Shown here piece after piece: positions 44,967 through 53,886 of a DNA stretch of 64,000 bases (position 1 is the stretch's first letter; each line of letters begins with the position of its first letter). The notes beneath the pieces were generated by a model, which ran no database searches, was not told the origin of the DNA, and was given only the letters and a program-made list of their open reading frames with translations. The stretch is taken from positions 1,501,001 to 1,565,000 of the forward strand of contig NZ_CP072842.1 in assembly GCF_017948305.1 (NCBI RefSeq), written 5' to 3'. The position numbers and the translations under genes were made by a program. Source of the DNA: Faecalibacter bovis. Lineage in GTDB: Bacteria; Bacteroidota; Bacteroidia; Flavobacteriales; Weeksellaceae.

Positions 44967-47610
44967 ATCATTTTTTATTTTTATATTTTTCTTATTATCA
45001 TCTATAGTTTATTCACAAATTACTGGAATTGCTAAAGATGATAAAGGAGTGTTATTGCCAAACGTTAATATTATTTTATTAGATTCTATTCAAGAAATCG
45101 AAGCGTTTGCAATTTCAGATAAAAATGGAGAATTTAAAATTGATGATTTTTCATTAGGAAATAAAACGATTCAAATAAAAAAAGCATCTTATCAAACCTT
45201 AGAAGAAGATTTAATTATAGATCGTAAAAAAATAGATTTAGGAGATTTTGTACTTGTAAAGGAAGATGCAATCGCTCTAAAAGAAGTTATCGTAAAAGCA
45301 GATTTTAATCCTTACAGAAAAGATACTGCCGAATTTGATGCCGCGAAATACCGTACAGGTAAAGAAATGAATGTGGAAGATTTAATAAAAAATATTCCAG
45401 GTGCAACGGTTGATAAAGATGGTAGAATTAAAATAGGGAAAAAGGAAGTTCAATCGGTTTTGGTTGAAGGAGAAGATTTGTTTAATAATGGTTATTCTAT
45501 TTTAACACAAGCGATGAATGATCAATCGGTAGCTAAAATTCAGGTAATTAATAATCATACAAAAAACAAACTTACCAAAGATATTTATGATACAGATGCA
45601 TTAGCTATAAATTTGATATTAGACGATAAAGCTAAAAACAAATGGAATGGTAGCGCAACTTTAGCTTCTACAAGTTATGTAGAAAACAGGCATCAAGTTC
45701 GTTTGAATTTGATGAATTTTTCGAAGAAAAGAAAAATCGTATCGATATATAATTACAACACCATCGGTTTTGACGAAATGAAAGGTGTAAATTATTTGAT
45801 CAAAAACCAATATACTTCGGCTTACAATTTTGATTTGATTGGCACAAATAAGGCACTTCCTAATTTGGTTAATTTATACCAAGAAAATTATCAGTTCGAG
45901 GATAATCGTACCAATTTCAACAACGATAAAATTGGCGTTATAAATGCGATTAATAATTTTAAATCAAGCAAATTACACATTTTGGGTTTGTATAATCGTA
46001 TTGAAAAGAATAATTACATCGATGAAATTGAGTCGTATAATGATAATACAATTCAGTTTACAAACACACAAAAAAGTCATTGGAATAAAAAGATTGATAA
46101 TTATTTTACGAAGGTAGAATGGAACAAAGAATTCAATTCAACTTCTAATTTTACTATCGTTAATCGTTCGTATTATTTAAAAGAAATTAATGAAAATAAT
46201 TTTTTATTCAACTCAAATGATATTTCTCTAAAAGGAAATAATGCAACAACATCCGTAGAAACGCAAGGAATTTATACCAACAAAATAGATAGTGCGAAGT
46301 TGGTAACAATTGTAGCCAAGCATTTGTTTGAAAAAAGACCGTATCAGTTTGTTGAGTCGAATCCAATTTTTGGTGAAATTTTTTCTAATCCGCAAATAGC
46401 ACATCTCAATCAAATGATTGATAATAAACAAAATTATTTGGGTTTAAAAGGAACGTTTTTTCATAAACTATCAGATAAAGAAAATTATTATTTAACGGTT
46501 GGTACAGAATATCAAAATGTAGATTTAAACAGTAATTTTTATGGATTAAATAACGATTTTTCTACTCAAATGCATTTAAGTGATGCAATGAATAACTTGA
46601 GTTTTCAACAAAATAAAGTTTTTATTCATCCAGCATATTCAAAAGAATGGAAAGCTTTTCGTTTGAATTTAGGTTTACCAATCGAATATTATGCTACATC
46701 ATTGACAAATGATTTAGATGATAAAACAAATCGTTTTACATTATCACCAAAAATTGATTTCAGTTACGAAAAAAGAAAGTTTGGTAAGATCGGTTTGGGT
46801 TATAATTACCGTGTAATTCCAACGTCTTTCGAGGTGTATTATCAAGAAATGATTTACAGAGGAAATCGTCAGTTTTCTAAAAGTAATTTAACAGCTTATC
46901 AATTATTTGGAGGTTCACAATTTAATCTGAATTATAGTCGATCAAGAGGATTGAACAATGAAATTAATTTAAGTTTAACTTATCAGTTTCAAGATAAAAA
47001 TGTAGGTTATAATTCAATTTTTCAACCTAATTTTTCAATCAATAATAATATAATTGTAGAAGGTGCAGAAATGTGGATGCCATCTGTTTCGTATAAATAT
47101 TTTTGGATTCCGATCAAATCGAAAATACAAATCAATACAAGTTATACATCTTTAAAAAATTCATCCATCGTAAATGAAAAATCAATAAGAAATCATTTCA
47201 GCAGCTATACAATTGGTTTAGAAGTAAAGTCTGGATTTTCTGGATTTTGGAATTATGAATTGGGAGGGAAATTCTCATTCAATAGAAATGAAAATCAATT
47301 TAATTCGAATGAATTTAGAAATATAGATGCTTTTGCAAATGTGTATTTTAACCTTTCGAAACAAACGACTTTAGATGTAAATTATGAGTTTTATAATTTT
47401 GGAGGACAAGATCAATCATCGACTAATTTTTTAGATTTAAAGCTTTACCATAAAATTCCAAATTCTAAAATAAAGTTATTTGTTTTGGCTAATAATTTAT
47501 TAAATAATAAGTCTATCAATCGAAACATGATAACACCAACTAGCGAACGTTTTTTTACCCAACGATTGTTGCCACTGCATATTTTAGCAGGAATTAATTT
47601 TAATTTTTAA
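44959..47610 (+). CDS. Outer membrane protein with carboxypeptidase-like domain, TonB-receptor type
   Basis: An 883-residue outer membrane protein. After the signal peptide (MNKSFFIFIFFLLSSIVYSQ) comes a carboxypeptidase-D regulatory-like beta domain (about 21-95: TGIAKDDKGVLLPNVNIILL and DKNGEFKIDD). A plug-like region follows (about 115-220: DLIKNIPGATVDKDGRIKIG and VLVEGEDLFN). The rest alternates aromatic and polar residues as in a beta-barrel, ending ILAGINFNF with a terminal aromatic. It overlaps the GLPGLI gene by 8 bases and probably forms a functional pair with it. No substrate can be assigned. No clear TonB box is seen. Confidence 0.85.
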   Translation: MNKSFFIFIFFLLSSIVYSQITGIAKDDKGVLLPNVNIILLDSIQEIEAFAISDKNGEFKIDDFSLGNKTIQIKKASYQTLEEDLIIDRKKIDLGDFVLVKEDAIALKEVIVKADFNPYRKDTAEFDAAKYRTGKEMNVEDLIKNIPGATVDKDGRIKIGKKEVQSVLVEGEDLFNNGYSILTQAMNDQSVAKIQVINNHTKNKLTKDIYDTDALAINLILDDKAKNKWNGSATLASTSYVENRHQVRLNLMNFSKKRKIVSIYNYNTIGFDEMKGVNYLIKNQYTSAYNFDLIGTNKALPNLVNLYQENYQFEDNRTNFNNDKIGVINAINNFKSSKLHILGLYNRIEKNNYIDEIESYNDNTIQFTNTQKSHWNKKIDNYFTKVEWNKEFNSTSNFTIVNRSYYLKEINENNFLFNSNDISLKGNNATTSVETQGIYTNKIDSAKLVTIVAKHLFEKRPYQFVESNPIFGEIFSNPQIAHLNQMIDNKQNYLGLKGTFFHKLSDKENYYLTVGTEYQNVDLNSNFYGLNNDFSTQMHLSDAMNNLSFQQNKVFIHPAYSKEWKAFRLNLGLPIEYYATSLTNDLDDKTNRFTLSPKIDFSYEKRKFGKIGLGYNYRVIPTSFEVYYQEMIYRGNRQFSKSNLTAYQLFGGSQFNLNYSRSRGLNNEINLSLTYQFQDKNVGYNSIFQPNFSINNNIIVEGAEMWMPSVSYKYFWIPIKSKIQINTSYTSLKNSSIVNEKSIRNHFSSYTIGLEVKSGFSGFWNYELGGKFSFNRNENQFNSNEFRNIDAFANVYFNLSKQTTLDVNYEFYNFGGQDQSSTNFLDLKLYHKIPNSKIKLFVLANNLLNNKSINRNMITPTSERFFTQRLLPLHILAGINFNF

Positions 47611-47872
47611 ACTCGTAAAAAGTGAAATGTAATTTATGTTGAAACTTATATGTTATGTATTCGACCTAAAACAAGGACTTTTCAAAGTGTAAATTTTCGT
47701 AAAATATAAAACTCAAAATGTTAATCATAAAAGTTTTAAGTATCATTTGTATAAGTATTTTGACGGTGATTGATGTTTCGTGACCAGCATAATTATAATC
47801 ATTCATCAATTAAATTTACTTTTGATGTAATTAAACTAATATAAGTTATTCATTAAAATTTATGACTTAAAA
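47611..47872. other. Intergenic gap without recognised features
   Basis: AT-rich sequence between the receptor-like gene and a terminator. I see no gene, RNA or exact promoter box here. Confidence 0.6.
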
Positions 47873-47906
47873 TAAAAAAGGGTGTTCGTTAGAACACCCT
47901 TTTTTA
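47873..47906. terminator. Bidirectional terminator
   Basis: AAAAAGGGTGTTC and its exact complement flank GTTA, with A and T runs at the ends. It serves the acyl-CoA reductase gene on the minus strand and could also stop plus-strand transcripts. Confidence 0.85.
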
Positions 47907-47927
47907 ATTCGGTATATTTTGATGTAA

Positions 47928-48992
47928 TTATAATTCGGCTAAGAATTGTAAAGTATCAATATTATCGGCATAATCCGTTAAAGTCGGTGTTTGTGTTTTT
48001 CCAAATTCAACATAGTTCGGGTTATCTTTCATATCATGTCCAACTACACATTGTATTTGCTCTTCGTTATCAGATAAGAAAGATTTTACAGCTTCTAAAT
48101 CATCATAAATTTCGTAATTCACAACTGCAATTGGCGAATGTAAATTGGCATCTTTCTTTAATAAAACGAAATTGTTATCTAAGAATTCATCTTTTCCTAA
48201 TAAATAAATTGCACGGTTATAATCGTAATTATTAGCGTATTTAGGATGATTAATTACAACATCGCCCCATTCCAAAACATTCTCGAAAAAAGTAGGAATT
48301 TGATCTTCAGATTTGAAATAAATCTTTGTAATGTTTCGACAACCTAAACCAAAGTAACGAAATACATCATTTCCTAAAGCTTTAAAATCTTCGATCGTTT
48401 CACTTCCGTTTAATACAGCAACTGAAGTTCTGTTTTTACGAATGATGTTTGGCACTTTAGAAAAATATTGCTCAAAGTAACGAGCCGTATTATTGCTTCC
48501 TGTTGCTATAACAGCATCAAAACCTTCTAAGCGTTCAACTGTTTGTATGATAGTTTTAAATTCTTCATCAATAGTATGTAAAAAACGAATCAGAAAACTC
48601 ATTAATTTATCATCTTTTGAAGATGTTTTAATCAAGGCATTGTGTCCTGAAATAACAACTGATAATAAATCGTGGAAACCAACTAAAGGTAAATTTCCAG
48701 CCATTATAATCCCAACATTTTTTGGTGTTGTAACTGTTGGATAATCTTTAACCCATTCAGTTAAATTTGATGTAGATAAAGCTTCTGCCCAGTTGTTTAA
48801 TGCAAAAAATACATTTTCTCTCGTGAACCAATTGTTATAAGCTTCAGCATCACTTAAAGCATAACCAATTTCTTCATCTAAATTTTTGAACTTAATTTTT
48901 AATTCATCTAATTCAGGCTCTGTCTTATTTGTAATATATTTAAATAGTTGTGCTAATTGGTTAAATGCTGAAATCCTTTTATCGATTGTCAT
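47928..48992 (-). CDS. Acyl-CoA reductase (LuxC-like)
   Basis: A 354-residue member of the acyl-CoA reductase/LuxC family, aldehyde dehydrogenase superfamily. Segments GIIMAGNLPLVGFHDLLSV and FGLGCRNITKIYF are family marks; the cysteine of LGCRN is the likely catalytic thiol. It should reduce acyl-CoA to an aldehyde with NAD(P)H. It is divergent from a ferredoxin gene, a pairing I recall as common in Bacteroidota. The physiological substrate is unknown. Confidence 0.85.
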   Translation of the reverse strand: MTIDKRISAFNQLAQLFKYITNKTEPELDELKIKFKNLDEEIGYALSDAEAYNNWFTRENVFFALNNWAEALSTSNLTEWVKDYPTVTTPKNVGIIMAGNLPLVGFHDLLSVVISGHNALIKTSSKDDKLMSFLIRFLHTIDEEFKTIIQTVERLEGFDAVIATGSNNTARYFEQYFSKVPNIIRKNRTSVAVLNGSETIEDFKALGNDVFRYFGLGCRNITKIYFKSEDQIPTFFENVLEWGDVVINHPKYANNYDYNRAIYLLGKDEFLDNNFVLLKKDANLHSPIAVVNYEIYDDLEAVKSFLSDNEEQIQCVVGHDMKDNPNYVEFGKTQTPTLTDYADNIDTLQFLAEL

Positions 48993-49012
48993 AATACTTA
49001 AAAAATAAAATG

Positions 49013-49020
49013 TAATTTTG
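49013..49020 (+). promoter_or_regulatory. Promoter -7 box of the ferredoxin gene
   Basis: TAATTTTG matches TANNTTTG, 34 bases before the ferredoxin start. It crosses over with the opposing promoter at 49027-49034. Confidence 0.55.
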
Positions 49021-49026
49021 TTGTTA

Positions 49027-49034
49027 CAAATGTA
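49027..49034 (-). promoter_or_regulatory. Promoter -7 box of the acyl-CoA reductase gene
   Basis: The minus strand reads TACATTTG, 34 bases before the reductase start. The two promoters of this divergent pair overlap. Confidence 0.6.
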
Positions 49035-49054
49035 GGAATTAAAAAAGAGATATA

Positions 49055-49405
49055 ATGGCTATTATTATAACAGATGAATGTATAAATTGTGGAGCTTGTG
49101 AACCAGAATGTCCAAACAACGCAATTTATGAAGCTGCTGTAGATTGGAAATATTCTGAAGGAACTGCTTTATCTGGTCGTATCGTTAATATTGACGGTGT
49201 TGAGGTAGATGCAGATGATGTACAAGATCCAGTTAGTGATGAGGTTTATTACATCGTTCCGGATAAATGTACAGAATGTAAAGGTTTCCACGAGGAGCCA
49301 CAATGTGCTGCTGTTTGTCCAGTAGATTGTTGTGTACCTGATGAAGACCACGTAGAAAGTGAAGAGCGTTTATTATCTAAAAAAGCTTTCTTACACGCAG
49401 AATAA
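49055..49405 (+). CDS. 4Fe-4S dicluster ferredoxin
   Basis: A 116-residue ferredoxin. The first cluster motif is C-x2-C-x2-C-x3-C-P at Cys9, 12, 15 and 19. The second set is Cys72, 75, 84 and 88 with the long C-x8-C spacing, plus further cysteines at 92 and 93. An acidic insertion (about 40-70) separates them, as in the YfhL/Alvin-type ferredoxins. It is a soluble electron carrier of low potential. Its divergent neighbour is an acyl-CoA reductase; a redox link is possible but not shown. Confidence 0.93.
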   Translation: MAIIITDECINCGACEPECPNNAIYEAAVDWKYSEGTALSGRIVNIDGVEVDADDVQDPVSDEVYYIVPDKCTECKGFHEEPQCAAVCPVDCCVPDEDHVESEERLLSKKAFLHAE

Positions 49406-49425
49406 TATCTTATCGTATAAAATTT

Positions 49426-49462
49426 AAATCCCTTTTGATTGGTTTCAAAAGGGATTTTTTTT
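49426..49462 (+). terminator. Terminator after the ferredoxin gene
   Basis: A 13-bp perfect stem (AAATCCCTTTTGA and complement) with a 6-base loop and a T-run that touches the stop of the convergent lipoprotein gene. Confidence 0.85.
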
Positions 49463-49910
49463 ATTTCATATATTCTTGAATAAATTCGGGTGTGAAATGT
49501 TCAAACTCCAAATCTTTAGGTTCTTCATTTCCATTAAACAGTAAAACCGCAAAAGTTTTATCCGTTAAATTAACATCGTGTAATTTTCCATCTACTGTAG
49601 AAAATGTAATGATTTCGTTGGCTAATCGATCTATCGTTTCAATTTTATTTTGCTCTAATAGTTGATTTGCTTCATTTAAAAATTGTGCGCCATCACCATA
49701 ATAAATTTGATAATCATCACCCATAATTTTTTTTGCTTCTTGTAACTGCTCTTCAGTAGGAGAAACTATAATAGCCATAGGTCTATCAACCACGAAGTTT
49801 TTGCCTACGGTAATTTCGCCGTCAGCATTTTCATGAATTTTTTCGGTGTTTTTAGCTTCTTCACAACTAAAAAATAATCCGGCAAGTGTTAATAATAGAT
49901 ATTTTCTCAT
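49461..49910 (-). CDS. Predicted lipoprotein, unknown function
   Basis: A 149-residue protein with a lipoprotein signal (MRKYLLLTLAGLFFSC, acylated cysteine at 16). The mature part is acidic and mixed alpha/beta, with PMAIIVSPTEEQLQEAKKIM and FAVLLFNGNEEPKDLEFEHF. I do not recognise a family. It follows the gldG operon but is separated from it by a hairpin and about 80 bases. Confidence 0.7.
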   Translation of the reverse strand: MRKYLLLTLAGLFFSCEEAKNTEKIHENADGEITVGKNFVVDRPMAIIVSPTEEQLQEAKKIMGDDYQIYYGDGAQFLNEANQLLEQNKIETIDRLANEIITFSTVDGKLHDVNLTDKTFAVLLFNGNEEPKDLEFEHFTPEFIQEYMK

Positions 49911-49934
49911 ATTTTGTGTTTACTATAAATATAA

Positions 49935-49972
49935 AGAAAAAAGGTTGAAAATATTTCTATCTTCAACCTTTT
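49935..49972 (-). terminator. Terminator after gldG
   Basis: AAAAGGTTGAA and its complement pair around a 12-base loop, with a T-rich tail on the minus strand. Confidence 0.7.
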
Positions 49973-49991
49973 CATTTATATAGTTTCAATT

Positions 49992-51659
49992 TTATTGATA
50001 TTTTTTCTTTCGGATAAAATATCCAGCACCAGCTAAAAGAGCAATAATTCCGATCGGAACTAACAAGTTTAATTGTTGCCAAGTTTGTTTATCAGATAAT
50101 ACTTTTGTTTCGCTTAACAATGGAATTTCAAGTTTACGATTTCGCAGAGCCAAGAAATCTTCGTCGCCTAATAAATAATCCATCGCATTCATCACAAACG
50201 TTTGATTGGCATAGGTTGTAGGGCGTGATTCTGGATTATCAGGACGAACCGAATATTTATCTTCACCTAATCGCATTGGCATTCCTCGCCACAAATGATT
50301 TTTAAGCACATCACCATCCGAAATCACAATCATTTTCCCATTCGTCGCTTGATTTTTGAAATTAGGAATTTCTTGTCGTTCAATTCTTGATGCATAAGCA
50401 GATTTGAAATTACCTTCTAATAAAACAGCCATCGGAATTTTTCCCATTTGATATTCATCAAAATTCTCAACATCAACTTCGTCTAAAGAAAGATAATTTA
50501 ATGCTGGTTTCATTGATGTTTGTGGAGAAGTACTTAATAAAACGGTTTGTTTGATATTAGGATTCTCTAACAACTCAATCGGATTTGCAAAATTGAATAA
50601 TACAGGATCTAAATTATCTGTAATAGGATTTGGATCAGCAGTCATTCCTAATTGGAAATATGGCCATGTATAGTAATTGTAACTTACGTTTCCGGCAGTT
50701 TCGCCATCGGCTAAAACAATTTTCCCACCATTTAAATCTTTGATAATTGTACTATGTAAACGAACGCCGTAATTAAATAAGAAATCGTTGATTTTTAAAT
50801 CTCTTGGAAAAGCTAGAATTTTACCAGAACGGAAAATAGAATCCATTTCGGCATCCACTGTTTCTACAGCCCAAAGCATTTTACCACCGTTCATTACATA
50901 TTGATCTAAAACCATTTTGTCTTTATCAGAAAATGGTAGCGTAGGTTTTGCAACGATCAAACCATCAAAACGTTTTAAACTATCTATGTCATCAACATCC
51001 AAACTGAATTTTTTATTCGCGATTGGATTTAGATAAATTTCAACATCATATTTTTCAGATAAAGCACGTCCTAAACTTTCGATATTTTGTTGAGGTAATT
51101 CGTCGTGATGAACGATGAAACCAACTTTTTTGCGATTTGTATTGGTAATTTTCTGAATCTTTTCAGCAAATAAATACTCTAATTTTTCAGTAGAAGCAAT
51201 TGCTAATTCTTCAAATGGAGTAGAAGGATCGTTCACTAAAACTTCCATCCACATTGTTTTTTCGCCGTATGCTAATCGTGCGTATGGATAAACGTTAAGT
51301 ACACCTTTATCAGTTTTGATAGGAATAGCCACAATTCCGGCTTGTTCCATTTCTGTTGTTGACATTTCTAAAGGATCAACAAAACGATATTTTATTTTTG
51401 GATTTTTCTCTTTTAATTCCTCTAATAAAAACTGAATTTCATTTTTTAGAATGCGATAATTTCCAGTTAAATCACCACCTAAAAGAATATCAATTTGCAG
51501 TTCTTTATCAACATTTTCTAATAATAGATTAGAAGTTTCTGTTAATGTGTATCTTTTGTCTTGGGTTAGATCAAATCGTTTGTAGATAAATTGGCTTAGA
51601 ATTAATGCAACGATTAATATAGCAAATACTACGAAGGATTGTTTGTTTAATCTTTTCAT
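49992..51659 (-). CDS. gldG: Gliding-associated ABC transporter component GldG
   Basis: I choose the ATG at 51659, giving 555 residues: the protein then opens with MKRLNKQSFVVFAILIVALI, a cytoplasmic basic start and membrane helix, and lies 4 bases after gldF. An upstream ATG at 51713 would run 50 bases into gldF. The body is periplasmic with KKVGFIVHHDELPQQNIESL and RFDGLIVAKPTLPFSDKDKM (GldG/DUF4350-like), and a C-terminal membrane helix is followed by RKKKYQ. GldF and GldG form an ABC exporter with GldA in gliding Flavobacterium; they also occur in non-gliding relatives, so motility cannot be inferred. Confidence 0.9.
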   Translation of the reverse strand: MKRLNKQSFVVFAILIVALILSQFIYKRFDLTQDKRYTLTETSNLLLENVDKELQIDILLGGDLTGNYRILKNEIQFLLEELKEKNPKIKYRFVDPLEMSTTEMEQAGIVAIPIKTDKGVLNVYPYARLAYGEKTMWMEVLVNDPSTPFEELAIASTEKLEYLFAEKIQKITNTNRKKVGFIVHHDELPQQNIESLGRALSEKYDVEIYLNPIANKKFSLDVDDIDSLKRFDGLIVAKPTLPFSDKDKMVLDQYVMNGGKMLWAVETVDAEMDSIFRSGKILAFPRDLKINDFLFNYGVRLHSTIIKDLNGGKIVLADGETAGNVSYNYYTWPYFQLGMTADPNPITDNLDPVLFNFANPIELLENPNIKQTVLLSTSPQTSMKPALNYLSLDEVDVENFDEYQMGKIPMAVLLEGNFKSAYASRIERQEIPNFKNQATNGKMIVISDGDVLKNHLWRGMPMRLGEDKYSVRPDNPESRPTTYANQTFVMNAMDYLLGDEDFLALRNRKLEIPLLSETKVLSDKQTWQQLNLLVPIGIIALLAGAGYFIRKKKYQ

Positions 51660-51663
51660 CGCA

Positions 51664-52392
51664 CTATTTTTTGATTTGTAAATTGATGATAGATACTTGT
51701 AATAAAATTCCAATGATTACAACAAAATATGCTAAATCTCTTGTATCAAGAATTCCTTTTAAAAATTGTTGATAATGAGAATAACTTCCAATTTTTTGTA
51801 CGTAATAATCAGCAGAACCTAATAAATTGTAAGATGCTAAACCTTCAAATCCATAATAAATTATAAAACAAGCTAATACGGCAAAAACATAAGCCATAAC
51901 TTGATTTTTTGTAAAACTTGAGGTTAGAATACCAATTGCAGCAAACAAACTTCCTAACAGAAATAAACCAAAGTATCCGTTATAAATAGCTCCGTAATCT
52001 AACGATTGATCTGAAAGTATAAAATTTTCTAATGTTAAGGTAAATAAGAATGTACAGATTAAACAAAATAAAATAATACTAACAACGGCTAAAAATTTAC
52101 CCCAAATAATTTGATATGTTTTTATAGGTAATGTAAAAAGCCAAAGTAAAGTTCCGTTTGATTGTTCTTCAGCAATCATCTTCATTGTTAAAGCAGGTAC
52201 CATGAATAAGAATATCCAAGGAGCTATGAAAAAGAAACTGCTTAAAGATGCATTTCCCGTATTGAAAACATTAAATTGATTATCGAAAAACCATAAAAAT
52301 AATGCTGATACGATAACAAATGCTAATGCAGATAGATATGCTGTAAACCCTAAAAAGAATTGTGAAAATTCTTTCTTAAAGATAGTCCACAT
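51664..52392 (-). CDS. gldF: Gliding-associated ABC transporter permease GldF
   Basis: A 242-residue permease with six membrane segments. It starts MWTIFKKEFSQFFLGFTAYL, a hallmark of GldF, and has MKMIAEEQSNGTLLWLFTLP, the usual ABC-2 coupling loop. It is followed by gldG after 4 bases. The ATPase gene gldA is not in the window. It follows the hemJ-like gene by 2 bases, so these genes share an mRNA. Confidence 0.92.
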   Translation of the reverse strand: MWTIFKKEFSQFFLGFTAYLSALAFVIVSALFLWFFDNQFNVFNTGNASLSSFFFIAPWIFLFMVPALTMKMIAEEQSNGTLLWLFTLPIKTYQIIWGKFLAVVSIILFCLICTFLFTLTLENFILSDQSLDYGAIYNGYFGLFLLGSLFAAIGILTSSFTKNQVMAYVFAVLACFIIYYGFEGLASYNLLGSADYYVQKIGSYSHYQQFLKGILDTRDLAYFVVIIGILLQVSIINLQIKK

Positions 52393-52394
52393 AA

Positions 52395-52940
52395 TTATTT
52401 TTTATTATTAATGTTAATTAAACGAACAATTAGCATAAGTATTACACCTGCTCCGAAAAAGCTAATGATTGACCAATGCCAATACTCTCCGAAATAACTT
52501 TTCTGAATCACTGCAAACACAATTACGAATAATAAAATTGTAGCAACTTCATTCATCATTCTTAATTGTACAGATGTATATTTAAAAATGTTATTCTTCA
52601 ATTGTTTTAAAGTTCTCCAGCACCAAAAATGATAGATTAGTAAAACGGAAACCATTCCTAATTTACTTTTCATCCAAGCTACATTTAGTAAAGCTGGGTT
52701 TTTCCAAAGCATATTAATTCCCATTACAACCAAAATAGTTAAAGCCGGAACTGTAATTACATTCCAAAGCTTTTTTTCCATATAGGTGTACTGTTCTTGT
52801 AGGATAGATTTTTTTGGCTCTTCCATTGTTTGCGTTTCGGTATGATAAATCATTAAACGAACGATATAAAATAAACCAGCAAAATAACTGACTACAAAAA
52901 TGACGTGGATTGCTTTGTATATAAGATAATTATATCCCAT
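52395..52940 (-). CDS. hemJ: HemJ-like protoporphyrinogen oxidase (CopD family membrane protein)
   Basis: A 181-residue protein with about five membrane helices. The first helix has KAIHVIFVVSYFAGLFYIVR with a conserved histidine (His12) and arginine, and the fourth segment has MKSKLGMVSVLLIYHFWCW. These features fit the HemJ (UPF0093) family, which oxidises protoporphyrinogen IX in haem synthesis and binds haem. The assignment rests on sequence look alone. It is in one operon with the SAM hydrolase gene (36 bases upstream) and gldF-gldG. Confidence 0.72.
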   Translation of the reverse strand: MGYNYLIYKAIHVIFVVSYFAGLFYIVRLMIYHTETQTMEEPKKSILQEQYTYMEKKLWNVITVPALTILVVMGINMLWKNPALLNVAWMKSKLGMVSVLLIYHFWCWRTLKQLKNNIFKYTSVQLRMMNEVATILLFVIVFAVIQKSYFGEYWHWSIISFFGAGVILMLIVRLININNKK

Positions 52941-52976
52941 AAAATATTTAATTCTTACTTAAAGAGTCAAAAAAAA

Positions 52977-53819
52977 TTAATTTTTAAACTCAATTGTTAT
53001 TGTATCTCCTTTCTTTAGTCCCATTAATTTATTTGCAGCACCAGTAATTTCAGGATTACTTTTATACAATGTAACTTCTAGAAATCCTGCCGAATTGAAT
53101 AAACATAAAGTTTTTGCCATCGCATGAGTTTCTTTAGAGAAATCTTGAACAATTCCGTGATAGTGATCAAAAATAACATCTACATCCGTCATCGAATAAT
53201 CTTTCTGACGTAAAACAATGTTATATTCTCTACCGTTTGCAATTTCTTCAAAATATTTTCGAGTGATATTCGTAATCACATTTCCGAATCGATCGATGTA
53301 AATAACATAACCTGTTAATATCCTTTCATCACGATAATTAGGCTTTAATTCATTTAAGATTTTAATCTTTTTACGTTTTTGCCCTACTAAAGTTGGTAAT
53401 CCACCTCTTGCAATGTGACAAGCAACAGGAACAAAAATTGCCTTTTCAGGAAATAAACTATCTAAACTCTCAGGATTTATTGTTATTTCAAAAATTTCTT
53501 CAGGTTGATGATTTTGACAAATCAAGGATAATATTCCATTATCAGAACAAATAAAGTAGTGCCCGTTAATTTTTGCACAAATAGGTCTTTGATCTGGTGT
53601 GCTTAACGAGTTTACTCCGATAATATGAATTGTACCTGTTGGGAAATCGTCATACGAATTACGAATTATATATGCAGCCTCCGAAATATCATAAGGACTT
53701 ATGTGGTGCGAAATATCAATAATTGTAACCTCCGGCAATTCTTTCAGAATTGCTCCCTTAATGCTAGATACAAAATAATCTTTTACACCAAAATCGGTTG
53801 TTAACGTAATAATTGCCAT
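52977..53819 (-). CDS. SAM hydroxide adenosyltransferase (DUF62 family)
   Basis: I place the start at the ATG at 53819 (280 residues), because the family begins MAIITLTTDFGVKDYFVSSI. An ATG 21 bases upstream adds MLSIIRI and would lie almost on the promoter box. The aspartate of TTDFG and the later YIDRFGNVITNI with its asparagine belong to the active site. The enzyme uses hydroxide to split S-adenosylmethionine into adenosine and methionine; its role in the cell is not clear. It leads the operon with hemJ-like, gldF and gldG and diverges from phoH. Confidence 0.9.
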   Translation of the reverse strand: MAIITLTTDFGVKDYFVSSIKGAILKELPEVTIIDISHHISPYDISEAAYIIRNSYDDFPTGTIHIIGVNSLSTPDQRPICAKINGHYFICSDNGILSLICQNHQPEEIFEITINPESLDSLFPEKAIFVPVACHIARGGLPTLVGQKRKKIKILNELKPNYRDERILTGYVIYIDRFGNVITNITRKYFEEIANGREYNIVLRQKDYSMTDVDVIFDHYHGIVQDFSKETHAMAKTLCLFNSAGFLEVTLYKSNPEITGAANKLMGLKKGDTITIEFKN

Positions 53820-53837
53820 TATTCTTATAATACTTAG

Positions 53838-53845
53838 CAAATATA
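53838..53845 (-). promoter_or_regulatory. Promoter -7 box of the SAM hydrolase-gldG operon
   Basis: The minus strand reads TATATTTG, 18 bases before the chosen start at 53819. It stands back to back with the phoH box, 5 bp apart. Confidence 0.6.
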
Positions 53846-53850
53846 TTGTT

Positions 53851-53858
53851 TATTTTTG
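53851..53858 (+). promoter_or_regulatory. Promoter -7 box of phoH
   Basis: TATTTTTG matches TANNTTTG, 28 bases before the TTG start of phoH. No -33 box is apparent. Confidence 0.55.
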
Positions 53859-53886
53859 TGTTAGTTAATACAAAACAATACCACAT

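Noticed and set aside
51660..51713. Longer N-terminus for gldG
   Set aside because: It would overlap gldF by 50 bases, and the ATG at 51659 gives a normal membrane anchor start.
49992..52392. Evidence of gliding motility from gldF-gldG
   Set aside because: These genes also occur in non-gliding flavobacteria, and no other motility gene is in the window.
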